A DNA stretch of 64,000 bases from Paraescarpia echinospica. Taxonomy: Eukaryota > Annelida > Polychaeta > Sabellida > Siboglinidae. Below the pieces are notes generated by a model, which saw only the letters and a list, made by a program, of their open reading frames with translations, did not search any database and was not told the origin of the DNA. The stretch is taken from contig CM034541.1 in assembly GCA_020002185.1 (NCBI GenBank), positions 49,956,562 through 50,020,561 on the forward strand, written 5' to 3'. Position 1 is the stretch's first letter. Each line of letters opens with the position of its first letter. Positions 36,330 through 46,873 of this stretch are shown piece by piece. The translations under genes were made by a program, and so were the position numbers.

Positions 36330-37462
36330 TGAGTGGTATGTGTGTGGTGTATGTAAGATGAGAATATGCAACAACCAAAACTGAAAACAAGTATGGTTTG
36401 ATGAGAATATGCCAAAGACCGGCATTTCTAGAAAGTTGGCCGAGCCAAAATTGCCGTTATCGGGCCATGACATGTCTAACAGTCATAACTTGGATCTCAT
36501 AATTGTGCGTGTGTATCATTTATCACTACATTGTGTACTATGATTACTCAATAAAATGTATTGATTCAAAGCGAAAAAATCTGGTGATGGAGCTTTATAT
36601 TATTATAAAGGATTTGCGTTGATTTCTAATTGCACATGTTGTAAAGGGTTATTGTATTCAATTGAGCAATCAACTGGTGAAAAGCTTTGACATGCTGACA
36701 ACATGGATGTTCATACTTTTAGAATAGAACATCGCTTCGTGAATATGTTCTGTTCGTATCAGCATCGATGACGTGGTATCTGCTTCTCCGGGTTTTGACC
36801 ATTTATTGATTTATAACCAAAAACCCAGTTGCTGTATGTGTAGATAAACCCATTTTATAATGTTTATAAAGATTCTCAGTGTGCGATATCATAAGTATTT
36901 ATCGGACCCCAAATTTTGTCCCGTATTATTGTGTTTTATTTGTACTTTGTACTATATAAAATGCCCGTAACACAGCGCAATATATAGGATTAGTGAGCAT
37001 TAAATAATTATCATTAATATACACAGACAGGACATGTTTTATGTTTTAATACATACAATCCGTGCTATTTCTATAGCATTTCAATATGTGTTATCTAGTA
37101 TAAGTGTTCGTTTGTGAATGTTCCAAAGTACGAATTTGGTAAATTTGACTTGTTTTTTGTTTCCTATTATTTTTATTATTCCAATATCAATTTTGCATGT
37201 TTCCCTGTTGATGCTTGTGTGAATACATGGAATGTCCACGTCATTACTTCCACCGTTTCATCTGCTACTCATACACAATAGGGTTTACAAAGTCGCTTTT
37301 TTAAATACGGTTTCTTGACTGAAAATTACCTTTATTTCCGTTTCATTAAAACTGATACTACTGCGTGAAATTTCCGTTGGTTAACATGTGATTCACCACG
37401 TGGCGCCACTGTCCTTGTTATTGCGCCACTAACTGGCTACTCGGTTTGTACCGGGTCCATTC
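35378..37462. other. Gene-free stretch and aquaglyceroporin 3' region
   Basis: The 3' end of the aquaglyceroporin message should lie here; AATAAA words occur near 35938 and 36549. A (GT)n microsatellite is at 36290-36325. I see no other exon. Confidence 0.55.
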
Positions 37463-39030
37463 CAGAGGTGTCAAGTCTCACGGATTTTTTTTCGATTTAC
37501 ACAGGCTCACGGCCATGAGAGACGATGCTCACGGATTTCTGTAATTTGACTATTTTAATTTTTTTTTACCCTCATTAACTTACAAGGTGGATTCGGATAT
37601 AGCGCGGTTGGTCGTGGACGCTGAATTTCTGCCAAGTTGTCGCTACGCTATCCATCACCAACGTGATCAATTTCTATTACGCTAAATGCGACTCATGGAT
37701 CGCACCGCTGCCACACGCGCACCGTGCTTCGCGCCCTTGGCGCCGCGGCGCGGACTTGACGATTACTAGTTTGGGTTTCGGCGCCTCTGGTGGCATATTT
37801 TGAAAACCGTAAAGCGCCTCGCTTACGTCTCATTTCTTGGAACCTGACCACGTCACGTACATTCCACAGCGATAGAAAATTATTGATGCTCCACAAACAA
37901 AGAAGCGGATAAATTATGCGGCCGTATTCAAACCAGAATGGGTCCAGTTATTCGACGGCATAATAACCAAATCGAAGCTTGGCGAGCATCATGGTGCGCA
38001 GTGTGTTTGCGCGACGTAAAGGTCGCGGCGTCTGGCGTACATGATGTTCGCGAGCATATCAAGTCGAAATTGCATGCCAGACAACTGAAGTCAGCGCGAC
38101 AACATGTACCGATGACTTCTTTTTTCAAGGCGAAGGCGGTCACGCCTGATTCGCCCACGAAATCTGAGGTGATGTTCGCGTATTTTGTGGCGAAACACAA
38201 CCTCCCAGCAGTCGTTGCTATGTCCGGACAGTGCAATCGCGAAGTCCTTTAAATGCAAACGGACGAAGACTACGCATGTTGTCAAGCGATGCTTGGCAAC
38301 TGAGATGACACGGCTCGTGATCGATCGCTGCCGTGAGTGGCCGTTCTCCGTCATGATTGATGAGAGTACGGACAGAAACACGGACAAGCGGCTTGTCGTC
38401 CTGGTCCGATTCAGTTTTTTCTCCAGTGTTTTCAGTTTTGCGCTTGGTCGCAAAGTTTGCTCCAGGTGTCGACGGAGAGACCATGAAAAACGAATTCGAG
38501 GACCTCCAGTTGACGGAGGACGACGTTGTCAGCACGGAGGTCGCGGGTCAGGCACGTCGTCTCAACTCCATCTGGGCTAATGTGATGGCACTGAAGACGG
38601 CTCTACAGCAACTGCGCTTTCCCTGCCTGGCTCGCCTGTTGCAGGTCCTGCTCAGTCTACCACACAGTAACGCAGACTCTGAGAGAGCATTCTACATGGT
38701 TCGCAAGATCCATACCGAGGCACGCAAGAGTTTGCATGCGGACACGATTACTGCTTTCATGCAATGCAAGCTGTACTGCGACAGTTCATGCTATGACTTT
38801 GATGTGACGCCACAGATGCTGCGCGAGGCCAAGTGGGCATTCCACCAATACAACCTGGACACTGCCAACAGACGCCCAATAAATTGGCTGCACACCCACT
38901 TTACTTGTTTTGTACTGTTTTAGGTTTTTTTTTTTTGCGCTAAATTTATAAGGATTTTCTCCTTATCTCAATGATATCTTATCCAGATCTCACTGGTAAC
39001 AGATAGTCAGAGTCAGAGTTGACACCTCTG
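37463..39030 (+). mobile_element. hAT DNA transposon, internally deleted, with intact ends
   Basis: Terminal inverted repeats CAGAGGTGTCAA (37463-37474) and TTGACACCTCTG (39019-39030) match perfectly over 12 bp. The flanking 8-bp target duplication GTCCATTC at 37455-37462 and 39031-39038 is exact. Length is 1,568 bp, too short for a full transposase. 8-bp duplications and a CAGxGGT start are hallmarks of the hAT superfamily. Confidence 0.95.
37938..38923 (+). pseudogene. hAT transposase remnant (BED finger, partial catalytic region, C-terminal dimerisation domain)
   Basis: Three consecutive frames. 37938-38252 has a BED-type finger, WCAVCLRDV ... HIKSKLHARQ, and a following TKSEVMFAYFVAKHNLP. 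The next frame has ATEMTRLVIDRC ... FSVMIDESTDRNTDKRLVVLVRF, containing the first catalytic Asp region. The last, to 38923, has RRLNSIWANV ... LLSLPHSNADSERAFYMVRKI, the hAT C-terminal dimerisation signature. The central several hundred residues are missing between about 38420 and 38440, and two frameshifts are present. It cannot make an active transposase but could be mobilised in trans. Confidence 0.88.
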
Positions 39031-40429
39031 GTCCATTCAAACAATCGAGTTTGTTTGTGCAAGCGTGTGCTTGGGCGCGTGCGTGAATGTGCGTGGGATG
39101 CATATGGTGTGGTGTGTGCGTGCATGCTTGAGTGCATGCGTGTGTGGGGGTCCGTACGTGCGTGTGGATGTGTGTGTGTGTGCATGTGCGTGTGCGTGTG
39201 CGTGTGTGTTTGCGCGTAAGCGTGCTAGAACGCGCGTGTGTGTTGGAAGGTAAGTCAACGTTTTCCTCCTAGTGAGAGATATACCATAGTATTCAATGAA
39301 AATGACCAAGTCGTTGCACTCTCTTGAAATGTTCACATATTATAAACGTTTCCATAGATGTGTTACTGATATGTAGAAAAACCATAGGTTACCGTCCTAA
39401 AATTGGATCCATGGCGCACAAAATGAATCGGATAATGTATATCTATCACTATTTAAACAATATTCCATGTTTAGACAAATTATTAATGTCTGACATCCAA
39501 CAACTATATGAAAGATACGCTTTTCAACAATGCAACAAAGATAAAAAAAAAGGTTTGGTTTTGTAATTAAAATAAACATGATTTGTTTGACATTTATTGA
39601 CTTATTAACATTTGTAATAATACTAATTCCACAATATGCACGAATACGCGTTTTTTGTCCGCCATGGGCCAAGGTGTAACGACTCCGACGCACTTGAAGA
39701 GCAGCGACACAGTTGCTATTCATTCACAGCATGTCTACAGCTATAAAGGTTGTGTCGAAACGAGCGTCTGGCTGATTTATTTGCGGCATTCCATTATGTG
39801 TTGGAAGAAGTAGTCATAATAGAGGAACAGTTTTTTCCCAGGTTAGCGCCGTTAACGGCGAAGAAACACAGCTGGTGGTTCCGTATTTTGACCCACACCC
39901 ATGTATTTTAAATCGAAATATGACGAATGTGAATCTTATTACCCGACCAGTGCTTACATATCGTATCCTGGATTTGAACAGGATTGTTCCTTTCCATTCG
40001 TCCAAAGGTCTGACCTTTCTGCACAAGAAATGCTGACCGGGTTTAATCGACGTTCTGCGCAGTGTAAACACATATTTCTATACAGATTTTCAACTTTAAT
40101 TTGTACAAGTAAGCTCTTTAACTGATTAGCGACGACGATGAATGGCTCTGTGGGTTGTGCGTATCTCGCGAGATATTGTCGTCATGATGTCCTTTCCGTG
40201 GCCTCGTAGGTGCCGTAGTCTTGTTTTTATTAGCTGTTTATCTGTGTAAATGGCAACCCCTTTCTACAATAAATCTCTCACATTGTCTATGTACTGCTTA
40301 ACTTTGTTGCTCACAGTTTGTTTGCATTCATCAAGCCCAAGGTGGTAGTTGACACTACCATGCAAATTCCATTTATTGTTCGCGCCCCGTGATTCAAGAA
40401 AATCGTTCAACTAGAAATAGTTCCGGCAA

Positions 40430-40700
40430 CATTAGGTTTGACTTGGAACAAATAATTGCCACATGACTTTTTAACAGTGGTTTCAATGAGGTCTTCAGAA
40501 CACTAAAAGTCCACACTAAACACACATAGGCCTACTAAAAGTCCTTAAAAATCCCAGTACGGGAAATGTGCATAATTAGCATAAATCCAATATGGTCGCC
40601 ACAAATCATTATCTTAACATATCTTTGCTGTCAAATGACATATTTGAGTAATTTTTTTATTTTATGATGTGACATTGGATACAATGATGCATTTGGAAGA
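40430..40700. repeat. Interspersed repeat, inverted copy at 60070-60330
   Basis: 'cataaatccaatatgg' ... 'gccacaaat' ... 'tttgctgt' ... 'tgacatatttgagtaatttt' is matched by the reverse complement of 60070-60190, and similarity continues more weakly into 'acttggaacaaa'. Unclassified non-coding repeat. Confidence 0.75.
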
Positions 40701-43071
40701 AATTCAATATATTCTACATATTCTTCTGTCGGGCCCGTAATTGTCGCAAGTCACAGGCCCGGTTGGCTCGCGCGGTTTTGGGATTTTGGGATATGGGTGA
40801 ATATTTAACAACTGGACAAAAAGCTGTAGCCAACAATCAAATTTTTTTAACGCATTGAGTTTGTATATGTGTTTTAATTATGTATGGTATATGATTCTCA
40901 TCATTGGATATTTTTTGTCATTTGGAAATGTTTCTAGGGCATAGAAAAAATTACATTACATTACACACCTACGTTGGTCCCCTCACCGAAATTGCGTGTC
41001 GCCAATGATATGGCTGAGCAATTACCAGCTATTATTTTGCTGATATATAATGATTTAAAATATGGAAAAAATTACATGGGACTGTCAGGTCCCCTCGTGC
41101 TAATATCATAACTTAATAAATAAACTTTGTTTTTATTTTCTCAAATAATCATCTGTCGCCAAGTTTTGTCATTAGAGTCTCGTTGTACGACTTCCGAATT
41201 TATCAGATAAAATTTTTTCTTGTGACACATATCGCAATACATTTGCGTGTGATTTGTGCAGTTCAGGCAGGAAGATCGAATGAAATGGGCGGGCGGGTGT
41301 GTGAGTGAATGAATGTGAAGTGCGTGTGTGTTTTATTTTTTTAATAAATATAAAATAAATGTTTTGTGCAGATGACATTCACTACTGCCCAGAGGGCAAA
41401 AACTACAGTGCATGTATAATAAATGGCAAGAAAAAGCATGAAGACTATAAAACGATGAAACATGTTACCTACGTGAAAAATAGAATCAGTATAGATGAGC
41501 AAAATGAAGGGTAAACAACATGTGTTACAACTGATATGTTGGAACATTATAACCAAGTGTTGAATGAGCAAAAAATTGCAACGAGAGATAGGATTGAATG
41601 TGAACCTGTTTATTTCATTCTACTATTTTCTTTTAATAGTAGAATGTGTTTAATTGGTCAATTCGTGGTATCAAGTACAATAAAGCATCCCAATTTATTG
41701 ACTGGTTTTAACATTGAATGAAATGTGAGGTAACATAGTCTGGACAATGTTTTGGCTGTATACGTCTTATTCTTAAATGTTCTACATTAAATGCATGTAT
41801 GTTTTATGTGTTCGCCATTACCGTATTTCATCAACGTAAAATTACTCAAAAGCTGATTATTATGTGATAAATTAATAAATATAATTTTACTAATAGGTTA
41901 TTGAAGTGGAGTTCTGTGTGGCCGGTGCCCTGGAAACCAGAAAGAAGAAATGTATTTTGGCAAGGTGAGATGTAGTTTTTAATATACATGTAAAGTGGGT
42001 ATATTTCGTAATTTAATTTCTCCAAATGCATGTTCCTGATGCACATGGAAAGCTGATATAAATGAATGGTGTGTAATGTAAATTTTAATAAGTAGTATAA
42101 TATACTGAAGTTAGTTTTATAAATTCAATTATCAAATTATGTATTTGTTTCACATGTGGTAATTGAAATCGTTTGAGTTCACCATCATTCTCTTCATCAT
42201 TGATGAGTGTGTCATCCTTTCATCCATTCTCATAGCCCTGATAGACTGGCTTTGTTAATATGCCGCTTGGAATATTATTATTGTCCATTAATTTATACTA
42301 TTTATGTAGATTTATATACAGCATTCACTAATAAGATTTTATTGGTATATTGCAGATGGGTGGCGTCGGTATGGACAACGATGGTTTAGAAGTCAGATAC
42401 ACGAAGAACTATAAGAGTCACCTTGTTTGGCCAGCGGATGACTTGATCCGATGACTAATCTGTACCACATTCCTAATCCACATCTCGTTGACAGAAAAAA
42501 ACAGTTATTTGCAAGTGTGGTGTACCCTGGAACTATGATTTCCAGTGGGAATGTTGGAAAATCCCAGCTTTTGATTCACATGAAGATTATGTTGACATAC
42601 AACGTTTAATGCATTAACCAATGTTTTGTCAATTCAGTTTAATGGAAATGTCTTACCAATCATGGTGGCTTATTAGATACAAATTATTCACATCCCATAT
42701 TAATTGTCTTGCAATGTGTCTATAGCAGCTAATCATTAAGTACCTCACAAAGGTGTATTTGTGTTACAATAAGTTGCATTGATACAATACAATTGACACA
42801 TATGTCATTAGCATCACATTAGTGTCATTAGCGGCGTCACATTAGTGTCAATGGCCACACGCTGATCTCAAAATTATTTGATTAAAAAGATGTCTGCAGG
42901 ATTATTCAGTACTTTAAAACCTTACTCTATTATATTGTTACGAAAAAAATGTTTTACTGATAATACCGTTTCAAATAAATAAAAACTAAAAATGTGTTTG
43001 CAATAAATCATATATAGTATTAAATACTACATAACATGTAATTGATCATGTGAACCCTTTTTGCGACGTTA

Positions 43072-43390
43072 ATGACACCAAGATTTACATGTCTGAACAT
43101 TTTATCCTCCCAGAATCCCAGTTTTCAGAATAAGGCGTGGTCATGGACAGTTTTATATACTACATATATTATGCAATGCCATACAGGCAAAACAAATCAC
43201 TTATTTGAAAAAAGTAAGACACTAATAAAACTTATTTTGTCCAGTTGTGAAATATTCACCTACATATATGCTGATGACGCTGTGGTGACGGATAACAGAA
43301 GATAATTACAAGAATGGCAACAAGAGTGGAAGGAAGTGTTCGAGAAACATGAGCTTTTGATCAACAAGGATAAGACATGAATGGTATTAT
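43072..43390 (+). pseudogene. LINE reverse-transcriptase remnant
   Basis: FTYIYADDAVV, the catalytic YADD box of non-LTR reverse transcriptases, is followed (across a TAA) by LQEWQQEWKEVFEKHELLINKDKT, matching the usual helix after the box (L-x-x-W ... GL-x-IN-x-x-KT). Stops at 43303-43305 and 43378-43380 disable it. Confidence 0.6.
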
Positions 43391-44118
43391 TGATCAGAAG
43401 ACATACGGGGTGAACACCATGTTGAAGGTGAAGGCATATGAGTGGCTGTGTGTACGTTAATGAAAGCCGGAATTGTTACCGTTCAGGTGCGTTTGTAGGT
43501 AGAAGTGCGGCGAATGAGGTATACAAGGTGCACGGTGGAAGGCAATGGTGCCGTGGCAAACAAGCATCAATCAAGCAAGCCGAGTAAGTAAGTCATAAGA
43601 TAATTCAAAAAGCAAACTAATGTGAGATGGATACAGTGACATTGCTAAGACAGCAACAACTGGGGCGGCATGTTTGAGAGAACAACTAAATCCGGAGAAA
43701 ACAGGAGTTAAAAGGGTGGATTACATGTCGGATATGGAGTGGTTTATATCCGGATACATGGCGCTATACAAATAATGCGTATTATCATTAGATGTCCACC
43801 AGAAATTCGAAAACAGCTACCACGTAACGAGGCGCAGTAACAGGAATTGGGCAGGCCTGAATACAAACATAAATATTCGGCAAGCGCTGACATGAACTGC
43901 GAAGACACACGGAGGAGTGACACGTGGAAAGGGAATGCCAGACACTCTGCGCTTGTCATGCTTTTTTCCGTGTGTATCAACGAGACCATGCAGAGGTTTA
44001 GCGATATCTCGTATTAAACCAATGGCAAACACAAGTTAACTTGTTCCTAGGATCAGAGCCAAAGCAAGCCTAAAAGTAACATACATGAACACCATACATC
44101 ATTATAAACCCGGCGGAG

Positions 44119-44124
44119 TTCGAG
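44119..44124. other. Left target-site duplication TTCGAG
   Basis: TTCGAG immediately precedes the left Polinton terminus and is repeated immediately after the right terminus at 59507-59512. Six-base duplications are the rule for Polinton/Maverick integration. Confidence 0.93.
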
Positions 44125-44171
44125 TGTAGTAGGTGAGTGGCGTATGCCCCCGTCCAAAAAGGTCATGCACT
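44125..44171 (+). repeat. Left terminal inverted repeat (47 bp)
   Basis: Starts TGTAGTAGGTGAGTGGCGTA and ends GGTCATGCACT. It matches the reverse complement of 59460-59506 at 46 of 47 positions; the only difference is the outermost base. Similarity stops abruptly inside, so the repeat is short for a Polinton. Confidence 0.97.
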
Positions 44172-44209
44172 GAGATCAAAGGAACATCAAAGGATTTTTG
44201 AACCCGATT

Positions 44210-44545
44210 CATTTTTTCCTAAAAGTCGAATCATACTTATAAAAAGAACTTCAAAGGAAGTCGGCATTTTTTCTTAAAACTCGAATCATACTAATAAAAA
44301 CGTCCTCTTATCTTAATTACCTTTGATTGACAGGACCACCCACGACCACACGGAAGCGCCCAGGGTCGGCCGTACCTTTGATTGACAGGCCCACCGCGGT
44401 AATTGAATATCCACCTCCTCTCTAGCGGTTATGTGTGTATTGTATGCGCGCCCTTATGGAAGCGCCCAGGGTCGGCCGTCCCTTTGATTGACAGGCCGGG
44501 CACGAGTATTGTATGTATCCTCTCCACCCATGTGTGGTATATATA
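44210..44545 (+). promoter_or_regulatory. Repeat-rich leftmost promoter with TATA box
   Basis: CCTTTGATTGACAGG occurs three times (44320-44334, 44375-44389, 44481-44495), and AGCGCCCAGGGTCGGCCGT twice (44355-44373, 44461-44479). Upstream, two copies of a roughly 55-bp segment contain 'tcgaatcata'. A TATATATA box at 44538-44545 lies 37 bp before the ATG at 44582, which decides the start of the NADAR gene. Confidence 0.65.
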
Positions 44546-44581
44546 GCGCTGACGAGAAACAGTGTAGACAGTAGCAGCAGT

Positions 44582-45036
44582 ATGACGCCTCCTATACATT
44601 TTCGCGGGTCGTCGTCGTTCCTGTCGAACTGGTATCCATGTCGAGTGGTGGCGTACGGCCGGAGCTTCAGGTCCGTAGAGCACGCTTATCATTTTAGAAA
44701 AGCGATGTTTCACGAATACGTCAAAGGTGCCGAGTTCATCAAAGAGTCGTGGTCGGGCTATATTGCAAAACGCCGAAGTCTCAGAATCGAGAAAAAGAGA
44801 ACGGACGCCGAATGGTACACCGTTAGGGTCGAGTGCATGAAGAACCTGTTGATGAGCAAGTTCGGGGGTCAAAGAAGTTGAAATACGCCCTATTGGCTAC
44901 AGGGGAAGCCGAATTGGTGGAGTGGGTGCCGTCGTACGATGGGTTCTGGGGTATTGGCCACGGAGGTAGAGAGGGACAAAATACTCTCGGTAAATTATTG
45001 ATGGAGGTGCGCGAAGAGTATAGAAGAAACGAATAA
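44582..45036 (+). pseudogene. NADAR-domain protein, single frameshift
   Basis: NADAR (YbiA/DUF1768) proteins are N-glycosidases acting on ADP-ribose-related substrates. From the ATG at 44582 the frame shows FLSNWYPCRV, RSVEHAYHFRKAMF and a Lys/Arg-rich helix typical of the family. At about 44865-44880 the frame is lost (the first frame stops at 44881), and the C-terminal half follows one frame over: LLATGEAELVEWVPS, FWGIGHGGREGQNTLGKLLM, ending at 45036. These two halves in order are the full NADAR fold (about 150 residues). It is the first gene behind a strong TATA promoter. NADAR is not part of the usual Polinton core set, so it is an accessory gene. The frameshift could be real or an assembly indel. 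Confidence 0.85.
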
Positions 45037-45074
45037 GAAGTCATCGTTCGTTTCCGCGCGTGCCAGTCGTGAAT

Positions 45075-45695
45075 ATGAGTGCGTCGTTGAAGCATCCCTT
45101 TACGTGTATAGTGGCCGGCCCTACGGGATGCGGTAAGACTACTTTCGTCGCTCGCCTAATAGAGCACGCTGCCAGTATGATCGAGCCGCCGCCGGAGAAA
45201 TTCATGTGGTGCTACGGCCAGTGGCAATCCGCCTACGCGTCTATGTCATCCGAAATAGAATTCGTAGACGGCCTACCGGATCGGAAACGTTTAGACGCCG
45301 AAACGAGGACGCTTTTAGTACTCGATGACCTCATGGAGGAAACCGATAGACGGTTCACGACCCTGTTTACTAAAAAAAGCCATCACTGTAATACGTCCGT
45401 CGTACAACTGCTGCAGAATATGTTTCCAAAAGGGAAAGAAAATCGCACAATTAGTCTGAACGCCCAATACATGGTGCTATTCAAAAGCCCCCGGGACGCC
45501 GGACAAGTAGGTCACCTAGCAAAACAGATGTATCCGGGCAAGGTCAACTACATGATCGAGGCCTTCAAAGACGCCACGTCAGCAGCGTACGGTTATCTCC
45601 TCGTAGACCTGAAACAGGAAACGGAGGAAGACATGCGCCTGCGCACGTGTATTTTTCCAGACGATCGCCTTCAGTACGTCTACGTCAGGAGGTAA
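45075..45695 (+). CDS. Genome-packaging ATPase (FtsK/HerA, A32-like)
   Basis: Motor that would push the linear genome into the capsid. Start ATG 45075 chosen over an upstream GTG in frame (45060). 206 residues. Walker A GPTGCGKT lies at residues 15-22 after a basic/hydrophobic strand (HPFTCIVA). Walker B TLLVLDDLMEE is near residue 80. LLQNMFPKGKENRTISLNAQ and the conserved VLFKSPRD follow. Length and motif order match Polinton ATPases. The frame is intact. It lies 38 bp after the NADAR gene, as part of the rightward cluster. Confidence 0.93.
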   Translation: MSASLKHPFTCIVAGPTGCGKTTFVARLIEHAASMIEPPPEKFMWCYGQWQSAYASMSSEIEFVDGLPDRKRLDAETRTLLVLDDLMEETDRRFTTLFTKKSHHCNTSVVQLLQNMFPKGKENRTISLNAQYMVLFKSPRDAGQVGHLAKQMYPGKVNYMIEAFKDATSAAYGYLLVDLKQETEEDMRLRTCIFPDDRLQYVYVRR

Positions 45696-45734
45696 AAAGA
45701 GGGGGGACGTCACTGCGCGTGTCATTCGGTGTAA

Positions 45735-46084
45735 GGATGACGGACCGCGTGAAGAGACACATCCTGGCCTTGCAGATGCTGAGTAGATATAAGAGGAACA
45801 TCGAGCTGCGAAAAGCCGTACTCGCCCACGCGAACTCCGACCTCATCTGTAGTCTGTGCGATTGCGCGTACAACATTCTGAAAGGGAACGTGAAACTATC
45901 GCCGAAGCAGAAAAGAGTACTGCTATAATACAGGAACCACTTGCATAAGCTGGCGGATAAAAGAGTGCCCGTCAGACGGAGGCGGGCCATCCTGCAAACG
46001 GGAGCGGGAGGTCTTCTAACGGCGCTGCTAGCACCGTTAGCGAGCACCGTCTTTCTCCCCCTGCTCAGTCAGGTTATCGGGTGA
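45735..46084 (+). pseudogene. Small basic protein with hydrophobic C-terminus, internal stop
   Basis: Start ATG near 45735-45740 (MTDRVKRHILALQML). The frame contains LRKAVLAHANSDLICSLCDC, a conserved motif of a small protein found in many Polinton-type elements, then SPKQKRVLL. A TAA at 45926-45928 interrupts. The same frame continues HLHKLADKRVPVRRRR and a hydrophobic tail, LLTALLAPLASTVFLPLLSQ, ending at 46084. The basic region plus hydrophobic tail recalls small adenovirus core/membrane-active proteins, which is inference. The TGA overlaps the start region of the next gene. Confidence 0.75.
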
Positions 46085-46086
46085 AG

Positions 46087-46836
46087 ATGCAGCACGCGAA
46101 GAAGATGGCGTTGGTCGACCCGCGGTTGGTGGAGAGGCTCCTGCCGCTCATCGACCAGCCGCCGAGCACGACCCGATCACGTGCAATGAGAAGCCTGGAT
46201 AGTGATATGAAGGATGTTCTAGACCGGCCGGATTTATCCAAGCACGATAAGGTGGCGTCGTACAATCAACTGCTGATCCGCTACAACGCGCTAGAGGCGG
46301 CTCGAGCGGCGCAACCAGTACGCGTGTCGGTGATGAACAACGAGACGGCCCCGGTTGAGCAGGAGAAAGCGGAGGCGGCGCCCTTGAACGCTATAGAGCG
46401 CGAGATCGTGGACAGCGTGCCGAAAACTCCGAAAGAAAAAGCCAGCCGCCTTATCGCAACAATGAAAACCGATCCGTTGTGTCGATGGAACGCCCGCGGC
46501 GAGTTCGTGTACGACGGCCAGACTTTTGTGGGCAGTAACATGGTCGACCTCGTGAACGATCTCATGCGAACGAGAAAGAAGATGGCGCCACCTGTAGGGT
46601 GGAAAGCGTTCGGGGAGCGTATGAGGGGTCTGAACATCCCTATAGAATTCGTCGGTAACCCCCGGTATCGAACGCAGCACCAGCTAGAAGAGGCGGCGAC
46701 ATCGAGTAAACGCCGTCGTCTCGGAGCGGCGTGGGTACAGCAACAGCGGCGGATACCTGAAAAAGAGGCGTCGCCGCCGGGAGGAAAACGTAGTCGGCGT
46801 GCTAGAGTCTTGGAGGCGGCGTGGGAGACGTATTAA
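46087..46836 (+). CDS. Polinton core-like protein
   Basis: 249 residues from ATG 46087 (an in-frame GTG at 46081 overlaps the previous stop). The N-terminal block KKMALVDPRLVERL is followed by a helical block with DKVASYNQLLIRYN, an acidic/Ala linker, IVDSVPKTPKEKA, WNARGEFVYDG and FVGSNMVDLVNDLM. The C-terminus is very basic (SSKRRRLGAAW, KRSRRARV). The same blocks occur in the 28.2 kb relic, showing that this is a conserved element protein. I know the family only as recurrent in Polintons/adintoviruses; a DNA-condensing core or internal virion role is inferred from position between ATPase and integrase and the basic tail. Frame intact. Confidence 0.8.
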   Translation: MQHAKKMALVDPRLVERLLPLIDQPPSTTRSRAMRSLDSDMKDVLDRPDLSKHDKVASYNQLLIRYNALEAARAAQPVRVSVMNNETAPVEQEKAEAAPLNAIEREIVDSVPKTPKEKASRLIATMKTDPLCRWNARGEFVYDGQTFVGSNMVDLVNDLMRTRKKMAPPVGWKAFGERMRGLNIPIEFVGNPRYRTQHQLEEAATSSKRRRLGAAWVQQQRRIPEKEASPPGGKRSRRARVLEAAWETY

Positions 46837-46873
46837 AGCGGATGAAGCGTCGCCGTCCGAGTCACTCGCCGCA

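Larger units (their letters stand above)
39039..44118. other. Gene-free stretch with dispersed repeats
   Basis: Contains GT-rich DNA (39056-39240), an interspersed repeat (40430-40700) and a LINE remnant (43072-43390). Exon-like patches with splice-like borders at 41372-41515 and 41900-41969 are not supported by any recognisable family, so I leave them uncalled. Confidence 0.5.

Noticed and set aside
41372..41515. Exon-like open segment after a TTTGTGCAG acceptor-like site
   Set aside because: No recognisable family, ends in a stop, and no partner exon in phase could be defended.
42355..42450. WRKY-like string (WRRYGQ) in one frame
   Set aside because: Too short, no zinc ligands downstream and in-frame stops.
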